Assembly (NCBI GenBank): GCA_025938935.1
Contig: JAPCWB010000001.1
Coordinates: 496,001-560,000 of the forward strand
Length of the DNA stretch: 64,000 nucleotides
Reading direction: 5' to 3'
Source: Novosphingobium sp. MW5
Lineage (GTDB): Bacteria; Pseudomonadota; Alphaproteobacteria; Sphingomonadales; Sphingomonadaceae
Shown piece by piece: positions 9,423 through 19,257 of the stretch (its first letter is position 1; every line of letters begins with the position of its first letter). A model generated the notes under the pieces. The model was not told where the DNA came from, did not search any database, and saw only the letters and a list, made by a program, of their open reading frames with translations. The position numbers and the translations under genes are program-made.

Positions 9423-11255
9423 ATGTCCGACGCCGCCGCGACACCGCAGATCGATAGCGAAACCGAAGCCACTCTGGCGGAGCCGAAACCCGCGCGCTCG
9501 CTTGGCCCGCTCAAGATGATCTGGGGCCAGGCGCTCCAGTATCCGAAGCAGGTGGTCATCGCCTTCCTCGCCCTGCTGACAACCTCGGCGGCGACCGCTT
9601 TCATCCCGAGCCGCCTCAAGGACATCGTCGACAAGGGCTTTGGCGGCGACGCGCCCATCCAGCAGATCGACAATACCTTCACCCTGATGCTGCTGGTGAT
9701 CGTTGTGCTGGGCTTTGGCACGGCCGTACGCTTCTATTTCGTATCGTGGCTGGGCGAGCGCGTGGTCGCCGATATCCGCACCCGCGTGCAGGCCAACCTC
9801 CTGCGCATGCCGCCCGCCTTTTTCGAGGAAAACAGCCCGGCGGAAATTTCCTCGCGCATGACCAGCGACACGGCACTGATCGAGGTCGTGGTCGGCACCA
9901 CGGTTTCGGTGGCGCTGCGCAATCTGCTGATCGCGATCCTTTCGACCGCCTACATGTTCTACCTCGCACCCGCGCTGACCGGAAAGCTGCTGCTCGGCAT
10001 CCCGGTCGTAGTACTGCCGATCGTGTTCTTCGGCCGCCGCCTGCGCAATGTCTCGCGCACCAGCCAGGACCGCGTGGCAGACATCGGCGCGATGGTGACC
10101 GAAGTGCTGGGCGCGATGAAGGTGGTTCAGGCCTTCAACCAGGAAAAGCGCGAGGCTGTCCGCTTCAGCGAAGCGGTGGAAGCCACTTTCACCACGGCCA
10201 AGCGGCGCATCCGCATCCGCGCGATCATGACCGCGCTGGTCATGTTCCTGATCTTCGGCGCCATCGTGCTGGCGCTGTGGCAGGGAGCGATCGGTGTGGC
10301 GCAGGGCACGATCAGCGGCGGCACCATAGCCGGAATCGTTTTTGCCGGCGGCCTGATCGCCAGCTCGCTCGGCGCCCTATCCGAGGTCTATGGCGACCTG
10401 CTGCGCGGTGCCGGTGCGGCTAGCCGGCTCAACGAACTGCTCAACGAAAAGCCCGGTATCGCCCCGCCCGCGCGGCCGACCGCCCTGCCCGTGCCGCCGC
10501 GCGGTCAGATCGCGTTCGACAAGGTCACCTTCCGCTATCCCACCCGGCTCGACACCAAGGCGCTACATGATTTCAGCCTGAAGGTGGAACCGGGCGAGAC
10601 CGTCGCCATCGTCGGCCCATCGGGCGCGGGCAAAAGCACGATCTTCCAGCTGGCCGAGCGCTTCTATGACCCGCAATCGGGCACGGTCCGCATCGACGGT
10701 GTGGCGCTGACCTCCACCGACCCCGCCGATGTGCGCCGCCGCATCGCCTTCGTGCCGCAGGACGGCGTGCTGTTCGCCGCCACCGCGCGCGACAACCTGC
10801 GATATGGCAACTGGGAGGCCGGCGACGAGGCAGTGTGGGAAGCTGCCCGCGCCGCCAATGCGGAAAACTTCCTGCGCGAACTTCCCGAGGGGCTTGATAC
10901 CTTCCTTGGCGAAAACGGCGCGCGGCTTTCGGGCGGCCAGCGCCAGCGCGTGGCGATTGCCCGCGCCCTGCTGCGCGATGCGCCGATACTGCTGCTCGAC
11001 GAAGCCACTTCCGCGCTCGATGCCGAGAGCGAGCGGCTGGTGCAGCAGGCGCTCGACCGCCTGATGGAAAGCCGCACCACTCTGGTCATCGCCCACCGCC
11101 TGTCCACCGTGCGCAAGGCGGACCGCATCGTCGTGATGGACGAAGGCCGCATGGTCGAAGTCGGCACGCACGAGGAATTGAGCAAGGCCGGCGGCCTCTA
11201 TGCCCACTTGGCTGCACTTCAATTCGACGAAAAGGCCATGCGGCCCGTCGAATAG
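9423..11255 (+). CDS. ABC exporter, fused transmembrane and ATPase domains (MsbA-like)
   Basis: A 610-residue half-transporter: about six helices within residues 45-330, then a nucleotide-binding domain from residue 360. Visible motifs are Walker A GPSGAGKST (about 398), signature LSGGQRQR (about 502), Walker B ILLLDEATSALD (about 522) and the switch histidine in VIAHRLSTV. It should act as a homodimer exporting a hydrophobic compound; MsbA-type lipid flippases and multidrug exporters share this design and the substrate cannot be read from sequence. No partner gene is adjacent. Confidence 0.9.
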   Translation: MSDAAATPQIDSETEATLAEPKPARSLGPLKMIWGQALQYPKQVVIAFLALLTTSAATAFIPSRLKDIVDKGFGGDAPIQQIDNTFTLMLLVIVVLGFGTAVRFYFVSWLGERVVADIRTRVQANLLRMPPAFFEENSPAEISSRMTSDTALIEVVVGTTVSVALRNLLIAILSTAYMFYLAPALTGKLLLGIPVVVLPIVFFGRRLRNVSRTSQDRVADIGAMVTEVLGAMKVVQAFNQEKREAVRFSEAVEATFTTAKRRIRIRAIMTALVMFLIFGAIVLALWQGAIGVAQGTISGGTIAGIVFAGGLIASSLGALSEVYGDLLRGAGAASRLNELLNEKPGIAPPARPTALPVPPRGQIAFDKVTFRYPTRLDTKALHDFSLKVEPGETVAIVGPSGAGKSTIFQLAERFYDPQSGTVRIDGVALTSTDPADVRRRIAFVPQDGVLFAATARDNLRYGNWEAGDEAVWEAARAANAENFLRELPEGLDTFLGENGARLSGGQRQRVAIARALLRDAPILLLDEATSALDAESERLVQQALDRLMESRTTLVIAHRLSTVRKADRIVVMDEGRMVEVGTHEELSKAGGLYAHLAALQFDEKAMRPVE

Positions 11256-11335
11256 AATTGCGCCCCCGCGCGCGCGCTTTACTTACGGGGCCCAATGGTT
11301 GCCGTTGCAACCATCCTAGTGATGATGGGGACTGC

Positions 11336-13558
11336 ATGATCCGGAAAGCTTCGTTCGCCGCGAGCCTAGTTGCGCTCGCCTTTGCTACCGCCGCCCACGC
11401 CGAGGCTCCCGACCCGCACGCCGGTCACCACATGCCTGCCAAGGCCGTGCCCGCCGCAAAGCCCGTAGCCAAGGCGGCGGCAAAGCCTGCGGCGAAGGTT
11501 GCCGCAAAGCCGGTGGCCGACAAGACCGACGGCTGGGGCCTTGGCGGCATCCAGACCTGGTACAACGACACTTCGGTCCGCCCGGGCGACGACTTCAATC
11601 GCTTCGTCAATGGCAAGTGGCTCGACACGGCGGAAATTCCGGCGGATCGCACCTCGACCGGTGGCTTCATCGTGCTGCGCGACCTTTCGGAAACGCGGAT
11701 GAAGTCGATCATGGACGAACTGGTCGCCTCCAACCCCGCCCCCGGCACCGATGCCGAGCGTATCGTTTCCGCCTACAAGGCCTTCATGGACACCGACGCC
11801 ATCGAGGCGCGCGGGCTGGCTCCGATGAAGCCGCACCTTGACCGCATCAGGGCGGCGAATTCGGTTGCGGCGCTGACCGACCTGTTCATCGAACCGGGTG
11901 TCCCCTCGCCGCTCGGCATGGGCGTTGGCGTCGATGCCAAGAAGTCCGACAGCCATGTCTTCTCGGTCCGCCAGGGCGGCCTCGGCCTCCCTGACCGCGA
12001 TATGTACTTGGTCGACAATCCGCGCTTCAAGCAGTTCCAGGCCGAGTACAAGAAGTACCTGACCTTCATTTACACGGAACTGGGTTACGCCGATCCCGCC
12101 AAGACCGCCGAGGACGTTTACGGCCTCGAAAAGCGAATTGCCGAGGTTACCTGGGACCGCACCGTCGGCCGCAATCGTGACCTGACCTATAACAAGCTGA
12201 GCCTGCAGGAACTGGACGCGCTGGCCCCCGGCGTCGGCCTTGCGTCGATGGTCACCAAGATGACCGGTGGCAAGGCCACCGAGGTCGTTGTCGCCCAGCT
12301 CCCCCCAACGGCGGAAGAGATTGCCGCGGCCAAGCTGACCCCGGCGCAGATTACCAATGTCAGCGGCGGCGTACCGGCCATTGCGAGGATGATCGCCAGC
12401 GAACCGGTTTCGCTGTGGCAGGCTTGGCTGGAAAAGGGTGTGGTCGGCGGTGCCGCCTCGGTCCTGCCCAAGCGCTTCGATGAAGCCAGCTTCAACTTCT
12501 ATGGCAAGCTGCTGAACGGCCAGCCAGAGCAGCGCCCCCGGTGGAAGCGCGGCATTGCGGCGGTCGAAGGGATGACCGGCGAACTGGTCGGCAAGATCTA
12601 TGCCGAACGCTACTTCCCTGCAGCTAACAAGGCAGCGATGGAAAAGCTGGTGAGCAACCTGCGCGCCGCGATGGCGCTCAACCTTGCCGATCTCAAGTGG
12701 ATGGGGCCGGAAACCCGTACCCAGGCCAAGGCCAAGCTTGACGCCTTCGATCCCAAGATCGGTTACCCGGTGAAGTTCAAGACCTATGACGGACTGACCT
12801 TCACTCCCAACGATCCGATCGCCAATGCCCTTGCCGCCGCTCGCTGGGGCCAGAACGACAACATCTCGCGCCTTGGCAAGCCGGTCGACCGCACCGAATG
12901 GGGCATGCTGCCGCAGACGGTGAACGCCTATTACAACTCGACCAAGAACGAGATCGTTTTCCCCGCCGCTATCCTGCAGCCGCCGTTCTTCAACCTGAAG
13001 GCCGATGACGCGGTGAATTACGGCGCGATCGGCGCGGTGATTGGCCACGAGATGGGCCATGGCTTCGACGATCAAGGCTCCAAGTCTGACGGCGCGGGCA
13101 ACCTGCGCGACTGGTGGACGCCGGAGGACAAGGCCAACTTCGTCAAGCTGACCGACGCCCTCGTTGGCCAGTACAACGATCACTGCCCGATCGACGCCTC
13201 CAACCCCGGCGGCAAGGCCTGCATCAACGGCCGCCTGACGCTGGGCGAGAACATCGGCGACCTTGGCGGCATCAGCCTTGCCTATCGCGCCTACAAGCTG
13301 TCGCTGGGCGGCAAGAAGGCACCGGTGATCGGCGGGCTGACCGGCGACCAGCGCTTCTTCATGGCCTATGCTCAGGTGTTCAAGGTGAAGATGCGCGAAG
13401 CGGCGCTGCGCCAGCAATTGCTGACCGATCCGCACTCGCCGGGCCAGTTCCGCGTCAACGGCATCGTCCGCAACATCGACGAATGGTACAAGGCGTTCAA
13501 CGTCAAGCCGACCGACAAGCTGTATCTGCCGCCGGAAAAGCGCATCCGCATCTGGTAA
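11336..13558 (+). CDS. M13 family zinc metallopeptidase, secreted
   Basis: A 740-residue neprilysin-like peptidase. A signal peptide (MIRKASFAASLVALAFATAAHA) is followed by a His-containing stretch (DPHAGHHMP) and an Ala-Lys-Pro-rich linker to about residue 60. The mature domain shows RPGDDFNRFVNGKW, the zinc motif HEMGH (about residue 570) and the third ligand in GENIGDLGGI (about 638). The C-terminal KRIRIW ending is typical of M13. It should degrade peptides in the periplasm. Start at 11336 is preferred because it gives the signal peptide; the in-frame codon at 11258 does not. A perfect terminator follows. Confidence 0.92.
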   Translation: MIRKASFAASLVALAFATAAHAEAPDPHAGHHMPAKAVPAAKPVAKAAAKPAAKVAAKPVADKTDGWGLGGIQTWYNDTSVRPGDDFNRFVNGKWLDTAEIPADRTSTGGFIVLRDLSETRMKSIMDELVASNPAPGTDAERIVSAYKAFMDTDAIEARGLAPMKPHLDRIRAANSVAALTDLFIEPGVPSPLGMGVGVDAKKSDSHVFSVRQGGLGLPDRDMYLVDNPRFKQFQAEYKKYLTFIYTELGYADPAKTAEDVYGLEKRIAEVTWDRTVGRNRDLTYNKLSLQELDALAPGVGLASMVTKMTGGKATEVVVAQLPPTAEEIAAAKLTPAQITNVSGGVPAIARMIASEPVSLWQAWLEKGVVGGAASVLPKRFDEASFNFYGKLLNGQPEQRPRWKRGIAAVEGMTGELVGKIYAERYFPAANKAAMEKLVSNLRAAMALNLADLKWMGPETRTQAKAKLDAFDPKIGYPVKFKTYDGLTFTPNDPIANALAAARWGQNDNISRLGKPVDRTEWGMLPQTVNAYYNSTKNEIVFPAAILQPPFFNLKADDAVNYGAIGAVIGHEMGHGFDDQGSKSDGAGNLRDWWTPEDKANFVKLTDALVGQYNDHCPIDASNPGGKACINGRLTLGENIGDLGGISLAYRAYKLSLGGKKAPVIGGLTGDQRFFMAYAQVFKVKMREAALRQQLLTDPHSPGQFRVNGIVRNIDEWYKAFNVKPTDKLYLPPEKRIRIW

Positions 13559-13597
13559 GGATCAGCGTTACAAATCGGTAATACCGGTTGAAATGAA

Positions 13598-13634
13598 GGG
13601 GCGCGGCTTGACTTGGAAGCCGCGCCCCTCTTTT
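13598..13634 (+). terminator. Intrinsic terminator after the M13 peptidase
   Basis: A perfect 12-bp stem, GGGGCGCGGCTT with AAGCCGCGCCCC, a 7-base loop, then TCTTTT. It separates the peptidase from uppP, so uppP must have its own start signal downstream or depend on read-through. Confidence 0.9.
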
Positions 13635-13641
13635 GGCTGCC

Positions 13642-14452
13642 ATGGATCCCGTCATCATCGCCATCCTGCTTGGCATCGTCGAAGGCCTGACCGAATTTCT
13701 CCCGGTCTCGTCCACCGGCCACCTTGTGCTGGCCACCGAAATTCTCGGCTATGACGCGGACACGTGGAAGGTGTTCAACGTCATCATCCAGCTGGGCGCG
13801 ATCATGGCCGTGGTCGTGCTGTACTGGCGGACGTTCTGGGCAGTGGCGGCAGGGCTGCTGCGGCTGGAGCCAATGTCGATCGCCTTTGTCCGCAACGTGC
13901 TGCTGGCTTTTCTGCCCTCGGCAGTCCTTGGCCTCATCCTCAAGGACCAGATCCACGCCATGCTGGGCAGCCCCTCGATTGTCGCACTGGGCGCTGATTC
14001 TGGGCGGCATTGCCATCCTCGTCATCGAGCGCACGGCGAAGCCCGGCGGCCCCAGCGGCGTTGCCCAGCTTTCGGTGCGCACTTCACTCGGCATCGGCAT
14101 CGTCCAGTGTGTGTCGATGATCCCGGGCGTGAGCCGCTCAGGCGCGACGATCATGGGCGCGCTCGCGATGGGCGTCGAGCGGCGCACGGCGGCAGAGTTC
14201 AGCTTCTTCCTTGCCGTGCCGACCATGCTGGGGGCGACCACGCTCGAAGTGCTCGACAATCGCGAGGCGCTGATGTCGGGCAATGCGGCGGTTGGCTGGG
14301 ACCTGATCGGGATCGGCTTCGTCGTTTCCTTCATCGTGGCACTGGCGGTGATCAAGGCCTTCATGGCCTTCGTCACCAAGTCCGGCTTTGCCCCCTTTGC
14401 CTGGTACCGCATCGCTGCCGGCGCGCTGGCTCTGTTCCTTCTCGCCCGCTGA
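13642..14452 (+). CDS. uppP: Undecaprenyl-diphosphate phosphatase, frameshifted
   Basis: Integral membrane phosphatase recycling undecaprenyl diphosphate for cell wall and polysaccharide synthesis (BacA family, about 269 residues after correction). The first frame gives EGLTEFLPVSSTGHL, the conserved motif 1. The reading frame is lost at a GGG run (13989-13991) and resumes in the next frame with LILGGIAILVIER and motif 2, SMIPGVSRSGATI. Removing one G restores VALALILGG. All conserved parts are present, so this is most likely a sequencing error rather than a pseudogene. Its product serves the same lipid carrier used by the XrtA-type polysaccharide genes earlier in the window. Confidence 0.9.
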
Positions 14453-14484
14453 CATTTTTTTGCCGTAATTCCGGCCTGGCCGGG

Positions 14485-14510
14485 AACCAAATTACGCCTG
14501 CTTGGTTTTT
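14485..14510 (+). terminator. Probable terminator after uppP
   Basis: AACCAA and TTGGTT pair around an 11-base loop and run into TTTTT. A second hairpin made of CCGGCC/GGCCGG lies just before it, and a third (GGCACCGG/CCGGTGCC, 14519-14542) follows without a T-run and may belong to the leader of the lipoprotein gene. Confidence 0.55.
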
Positions 14511-14596
14511 GACGCACCGGCACCGGCTTCAAAACCGGTGCCGCACATCCATGCTTGGCGCCTAGGGGGCGCTGACGGAACCAAGAGGATTTATCC

Positions 14597-14896
14597 ATGA
14601 AGGCACTTTTCAAAGGCGCGATGATTGCATCGACCGCAGCCATGGCACTCAGCCTGGCCGCTTGCGACAGCAAGAAGGAAAATGCTGACGAAGCAGCGGC
14701 ACAGGCCGTTCGCGCGTCGGGCGAAGCCGATGCCGAACAGCTCAACGCCCAGGCCGAAGCCGCTCGCGCCTCGGGTGCTCCGGAAACCAAGGCAGACGCC
14801 ATCGAGAACAAGGCTGACGCCGTCCGCGAAGGCGCCGACGCCAAGGCTGACGCGATGGAAGACAAGGCTGACAAGAAGGACATGAAGCCCGAATAA
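14597..14896 (+). CDS. Small outer-membrane-type lipoprotein with Ala/Lys/Asp repeats
   Basis: A 99-residue protein with a lipoprotein signal peptide ending LSLAAC (Cys23 lipid-modified). The mature part is Ala-Glu-Lys-rich with irregular repeats of KADA units (ETKADAIENKADAVREGADAK), which should form one long amphipathic helix. No catalytic motif. AGAGGA lies 8 bases before the ATG. It resembles small coiled-coil envelope lipoproteins, but no specific family is assigned. It is monocistronic between two terminator-like hairpins. Confidence 0.75.
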   Translation: MKALFKGAMIASTAAMALSLAACDSKKENADEAAAQAVRASGEADAEQLNAQAEAARASGAPETKADAIENKADAVREGADAKADAMEDKADKKDMKPE

Positions 14897-14920
14897 GGCT
14901 TTCTGTCTGATCTTGCGCGA

Positions 14921-14955
14921 AAGGGCCGGCATCCCAATGCTGCCGGCCCTTTTTC
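14921..14955 (+). terminator. Intrinsic terminator after the lipoprotein gene
   Basis: AAGGGCCGGCA and TGCCGGCCCTT form an 11-bp stem followed by TTT. It lies between the lipoprotein and the convergent phhA gene and may serve both strands. Confidence 0.85.
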
Positions 14956-14973
14956 CTTGTCTGGAATCCGGGC

Positions 14974-15912
14974 CTAGACCGGCGCCGCCCCGCTCCCGCG
15001 TCCGCCGCGCAGATGGTACTCCTGCGTCCCCCGGTGCAGCACATCATCAACGTCGATGACCGCCGTGTTGGCATAGGTGAAGCCAGGCCCAAGGCTGCGG
15101 TACAGTCGGTCGAAATCGCGCTCGACCGTGTCATGGTAAAGCTCGCGAAAGCTCTCGATCACGAAATAGGTCGGCTGCAGGTCGCTGATGACGTAGTCGG
15201 TTCGCATCACCCGATCCACATTGAGCATGATGCGGTTGGGCGACTGCGCCTCGACCGAGAAAACCGTCTCGGTCGGCCCCGAAAGGATGCCCGCGCCATA
15301 GGCCCGCACGTCCTTGCCTTCCATGATCAGGCCGAATTCCACTGTGTACCAGTAGAGCGCGCCCAGCGCCTTCAGCCGGTTGTAGCGCATCGCCTTCCAT
15401 CCGGCGCGGCCATATTCCTGCATGTAATCGGCATAGGTCGGATCGGCGAGCAGCGGCACGTGGCCGAACACGTCGTGAAACACGTCGGGTTCCTGGATGT
15501 AATCGAACGTCTCGCGCGTGCGGATGAAGTTGCCCGCCGGGAAACGCCGGTTGGCCAGGTGCCAGAAGAACACGTGGTCCGGAATCAACATCGGCACCGG
15601 CACGACAGACCATCCGGTCAGCTTGCCGAGCTCTTCGGAAAGCTTGCCGAAATCCGGCACGCCGCCGCGGCCAAGGTCGAGCCGGTCGAGCCCTTGCATG
15701 AACAGGCTGGCGGCGCGGCCGGGCAGGACCTGCATCTGGCGGGCGAAGAGATCGTCCCAGATGCAGTCTTCCTCGCTCGAATAGTCGCGCTGCGCCGGTT
15801 CCAGCCAATCCTCGCCGACATGCGCCGGCTTCTGCAGCGGCGCGGCGAACATGTCCGGCCCGGGTTCGGGCAGGCGCGTGAAGTCTGGAAGAGGGGCGTT
15901 GGAACTGGACAT
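14974..15912 (-). CDS. phhA: Phenylalanine 4-monooxygenase (phenylalanine hydroxylase)
   Basis: A 312-residue non-haem iron, tetrahydropterin-dependent enzyme converting phenylalanine to tyrosine. The iron ligands are visible: His146 and His151 in FHDVFGHVPLL and Glu192 in YWYTVEFGLI. The prokaryotic monomer lacks the N-terminal ACT regulatory domain, as here. Start at ATG 15912 (MSSSNAPLPDF) is preferred over the longer in-frame reading from 16020, which runs into the leader of rpmG. Divergent from rpmG. Confidence 0.94.
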   Translation of the reverse strand: MSSSNAPLPDFTRLPEPGPDMFAAPLQKPAHVGEDWLEPAQRDYSSEEDCIWDDLFARQMQVLPGRAASLFMQGLDRLDLGRGGVPDFGKLSEELGKLTGWSVVPVPMLIPDHVFFWHLANRRFPAGNFIRTRETFDYIQEPDVFHDVFGHVPLLADPTYADYMQEYGRAGWKAMRYNRLKALGALYWYTVEFGLIMEGKDVRAYGAGILSGPTETVFSVEAQSPNRIMLNVDRVMRTDYVISDLQPTYFVIESFRELYHDTVERDFDRLYRSLGPGFTYANTAVIDVDDVLHRGTQEYHLRGGRGSGAAPV

Positions 15913-16070
15913 GGTTACGTTTGCAACTTTATCATGGGCCGCTGCAGCAAACAACCGAATGATCGAACGCCGCGGCGCCTTGACTTTCCGCCCCTGTTCG
16001 ACCAAAGGCGCCGCTCGCATCGGCGGGTACCCGTCGACACCGAATCATTTCAGGTTTTCAGGATACCCCC

Positions 16071-16238
16071 ATGGCGAAGCCCGCAACCGTCAAGATCCGT
16101 CTCGTGTCGAGCGCCGACACCGGCTTCTTCTATGTCACCAAGAAGAACCCGCGCAACACTACCGAGAAGATGAGCTTCAAGAAGTACGATCCCGTCGTGC
16201 GCAAGCATGTCGAGTTCAAGGAAGCCAAGATCAAGTGA
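16071..16238 (+). CDS. rpmG: 50S ribosomal protein L33
   Basis: A 55-residue basic protein starting [19 protein letters not shown] and containing [20 protein letters not shown] and [13 protein letters not shown], which is diagnostic of L33. It is the zinc-independent form (no CxxC pairs). It is too short to stand out among overlapping reading frames and is easily missed. Monocistronic between phhA (divergent) and lolA. Confidence 0.95.
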   Translation: MAKPATVKIRLVSSADTGFFYVTKKNPRNTTEKMSFKKYDPVVRKHVEFKEAKIK

Positions 16239-16303
16239 ATTCCGCGCCCCTTACCGGGGCGGGTTCACAAGCTGTTCAAACCCGGTCTATTAGTCCGGCA
16301 TAC

Positions 16304-16951
16304 ATGAAACAGCCCTCGATCCTATTTCGCAGCGGCGCCGTCCTTTGGGCGGCGTTTGCCGTTTGTGCGCCCGCCGCACTGATTCCCTCGCCCGCAGTCG
16401 CACAGGCACAGGCCGGCGATCTCGACCGCGCGGTTGCCGCGCTGCGCTCGATCTCGACCATGCAGGCAAGCTTCGTCCAGACCGACCGCAACGGCCAACG
16501 CGCCACCGGCACGATCACGCTGAAGCGCCCGGGCCGCATCCGCTTCCAGTATTCGCCGGGTATCCCGATGCTGATCGTCTCCGACGGATCGGCGCTCACC
16601 CTGATCGATTACCAGGTGCGCCAGGTGCAGCGCTGGCCGATCAAGAACAGCCCGCTCGGCGCGCTGCTGGATCCGACGCGCGACGTGAAGAAGTATGGCA
16701 CGCTGATTGGCGGCGATCCGAATCAGGTGACCGTGCAGGTGCGCGACCGTTCACACCCCGAATTCGGCGTGATGACCTTCCGCTTCAATCGCAAGGCGGG
16801 TGCCCCCGGCGGGCTTGAACTGGCCGGCTGGACGGCGCTCGATTCGCAGAACAAGCAGACCTCGGTGGCGCTATCCAACCAGCGCTACGGGATCGCCGTG
16901 TCTGACACGATGTTCAAATATAACGATCCGCGCCGGCCGGCTCGTCGTTGA
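16304..16951 (+). CDS. lolA: Outer membrane lipoprotein carrier protein LolA
   Basis: A 215-residue periplasmic protein with a signal peptide (cleavage near PSPAVAQA, about residue 34). The mature part has MQASFVQTDRNGQRATGTITLKRPGRIRF, the LolA fold signature, followed by IVSDGSALTLIDYQ and the later SVALSNQRYG. It carries lipoproteins from the inner to the outer membrane. The N-terminus before the signal peptide could be extended upstream in frame, but ATG 16304 gives the proper signal sequence. Confidence 0.88.
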   Translation: MKQPSILFRSGAVLWAAFAVCAPAALIPSPAVAQAQAGDLDRAVAALRSISTMQASFVQTDRNGQRATGTITLKRPGRIRFQYSPGIPMLIVSDGSALTLIDYQVRQVQRWPIKNSPLGALLDPTRDVKKYGTLIGGDPNQVTVQVRDRSHPEFGVMTFRFNRKAGAPGGLELAGWTALDSQNKQTSVALSNQRYGIAVSDTMFKYNDPRRPARR

Positions 16952-17010
16952 TGGACAACGGCTTGTCCTGCATCCGCCCGCTTGTTGCGATAAACCGCAC
17001 TTTCCGTTCA

Positions 17011-17039
17011 TTGAACAGCAAGCGAGCCGCCCCTATCTA
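17011..17039 (+). promoter_or_regulatory. Sigma-70-type promoter of the ncRNA candidate
   Basis: TTGAAC (17011-17016) and TATCTA (17034-17039) are separated by exactly 17 bases. Transcription would begin near 17045-17048. No ORF follows; an intrinsic terminator lies about 120 bases downstream. Confidence 0.65.
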
Positions 17040-17045
17040 GGTACT

Positions 17046-17168
17046 CGACGGCGCGGACGGAGGCGGGTTTCCCCCTGTTGCCCTGACCTCCCCAAGGTCT
17101 GCCCCGTCAAGCGTGACGAACGCACAAAGGAACCCCCGCTCCAATGCCCCCGGAGCGGGGGTTTTCTT
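17046..17168 (+). ncRNA. Candidate intergenic small RNA, about 125 nt
   Basis: The 418-base gap between lolA and xthA contains a promoter and an intrinsic terminator but no credible ORF. The transcript would hold an apical hairpin (GACC/GGTC at 17085-17099). A 5' segment at 17059-17069 can pair with the left arm of the terminator (17131-17142), with two bulges. That long 5'-3' pairing around an unpaired middle recalls 6S RNA, or alternatively an antiterminator of a leader. Family not recognised. A leader of xthA is less likely because the terminator and a long palindrome intervene. Confidence 0.5.
17131..17168 (+). terminator. Intrinsic terminator of the ncRNA candidate
   Basis: AACCCCCGCTCC pairs perfectly with GGAGCGGGGGTT (12 bp, 9-base loop), followed by TTCTT. 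Very stable. Confidence 0.88.
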
Positions 17169-17176
17169 ATGTGATG

Positions 17177-17304
17177 GTCTGGAATGGCCCAGCCCGGGCT
17201 GCGAACGCGGGCCGTCTGCGCTTCCGGTGCTCACGACCTTGAAGGTCGCTCCGCTCCGGTTCTCGACAACCAGCATTCTCGCTCCGGCCTGAGCCATTCC
17301 AGAC
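17177..17304. repeat. Long imperfect palindromic element (about 128 bp)
   Basis: The outer arms GTCTGGAATGGCCCAG and CTGAGCCATTCCAGAC match 15 of 16 as inverted repeats. The element is centred on CGACCTTGAAGGTCG (17234-17248), itself a palindrome, and partial symmetry persists between them. The whole unit would fold into one long cruciform or RNA hairpin. It sits between the ncRNA terminator and xthA. The layout is that of a dispersed intergenic palindromic repeat (REP- or MITE-like). No second copy was seen in this window. Confidence 0.6.
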
Positions 17305-17369
17305 TCATCCCACGCGTTGCGCGATATCCGGGAGTTGCGGCGCGGCGATTCGGCACTAAAGCCCGTTCC

Positions 17370-18164
<795 letters not shown>

Positions 18165-18189
18165 GCGTGACTCCCAAAAGGGTGGACCG

Positions 18190-19242
18190 GTGAGGGCGAC
18201 AAGGCGCGTTGCTCTGGCGCTTGACGCCTTGCGACACGGCTGGCCCGTGGAGGTCGATGGCGTGCTGCGCCTGCTGCCCGCCGAAACCGGTTTCGGGCCT
18301 GATGTCACCGCACCGCGCCTGCTGATTTCCTCGGCCCGCGCGATCACGCTCAAACTGGCCAACCAGCGCGAGGCGGCGGAACCCCACGCCCCGGTCCTAA
18401 TCCGGGGCGGCGAGCCGTTTTCGCTGGGCGAGGCGCGGGTCATTGCCGATCCCTCGCTGGACCTTGCCAATCCGCTCAAGGGACCGTTCCTCGCCGAACA
18501 TCTCGACCATCCGCAGGCCGCCCGCACGGCGATGGAGCTGGCGCTGCTCGCCGGTATCCTGCCTGCCTTCCTGATCGATCCGGCCGGCTGCGGTGAGGCG
18601 CAGGTGGTCTCTTCCGGCGACCTTACCGAATGGCGCGACACCCGCCACCTTTCCATCGCCGCGCGCGCGCGCCTCCCGGTCGCCGCCTGCGAGGAGGCAG
18701 AGATCGTCGCCTTTCGCAGCGCCGATGACATGCGCGAGCACGTGGCGCTGGTGATTGGCGCGCAGGACGGCGACCGCGCGCCGCTCGTTCGCCTGCACTC
18801 GGAATGCCTGACCGGCGACCTGCTCGGCAGCCTGAAATGCGATTGCGGGCCTCAGCTGGACGCGGCGATCGCCGCCATGGCAGAAGAAGCCGCGCAAGGC
18901 GGCTGGGGCGTGCTGCTGTACCTGCGTCAGGAAGGACGCGGCATCGGCCTCGTCAACAAGCTGCGCGCCTATGAATTGCAGGACCAGGGGTTTGACACTG
19001 TCGACGCGAACAACCGCCTCGGCCTGCCGAGCGAGGCGCGCGACTTTCCGGTGGCGGCGCGAATGCTGGGCCTGATGGGCGTTCGCGCCATCCGGCTGAT
19101 GACCAACAACCCGGCCAAGGTGGCGGCGCTGCAGTCAGAAGGCGTCGATGTGGCTGAGCGGGTGCCGCACCAGTTGCCGCCCAACCCGCACAATGCCCGC
19201 TACCTCGCGACGAAGCGCGACCGGACGGGGCATCTGCTTTAG
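18190..19242 (+). CDS. ribA: GTP cyclohydrolase II
   Basis: A 350-residue protein starting with GTG at 18190. The C-terminal half is a full RibA domain: VRLHSECLTGDLLGS followed by LKCDCGPQLD gives the three zinc cysteines (C-x10-C-x-C), then LRQEGRGIGLVNKLRAY and VRAIRLMTNNP. It opens GTP to the pyrimidine precursor of riboflavin. The N-terminal 150 residues (LDALRHGWPVEVDG onward) resemble a degenerate RibB-like domain rather than a working DHBP synthase. Extended RibA forms of this sort occur in alphaproteobacteria. It is 25 bases after xthA. Confidence 0.9.
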   Translation: MRATRRVALALDALRHGWPVEVDGVLRLLPAETGFGPDVTAPRLLISSARAITLKLANQREAAEPHAPVLIRGGEPFSLGEARVIADPSLDLANPLKGPFLAEHLDHPQAARTAMELALLAGILPAFLIDPAGCGEAQVVSSGDLTEWRDTRHLSIAARARLPVAACEEAEIVAFRSADDMREHVALVIGAQDGDRAPLVRLHSECLTGDLLGSLKCDCGPQLDAAIAAMAEEAAQGGWGVLLYLRQEGRGIGLVNKLRAYELQDQGFDTVDANNRLGLPSEARDFPVAARMLGLMGVRAIRLMTNNPAKVAALQSEGVDVAERVPHQLPPNPHNARYLATKRDRTGHLL

Positions 19243-19257
19243 CGGTTAACGCAGATT

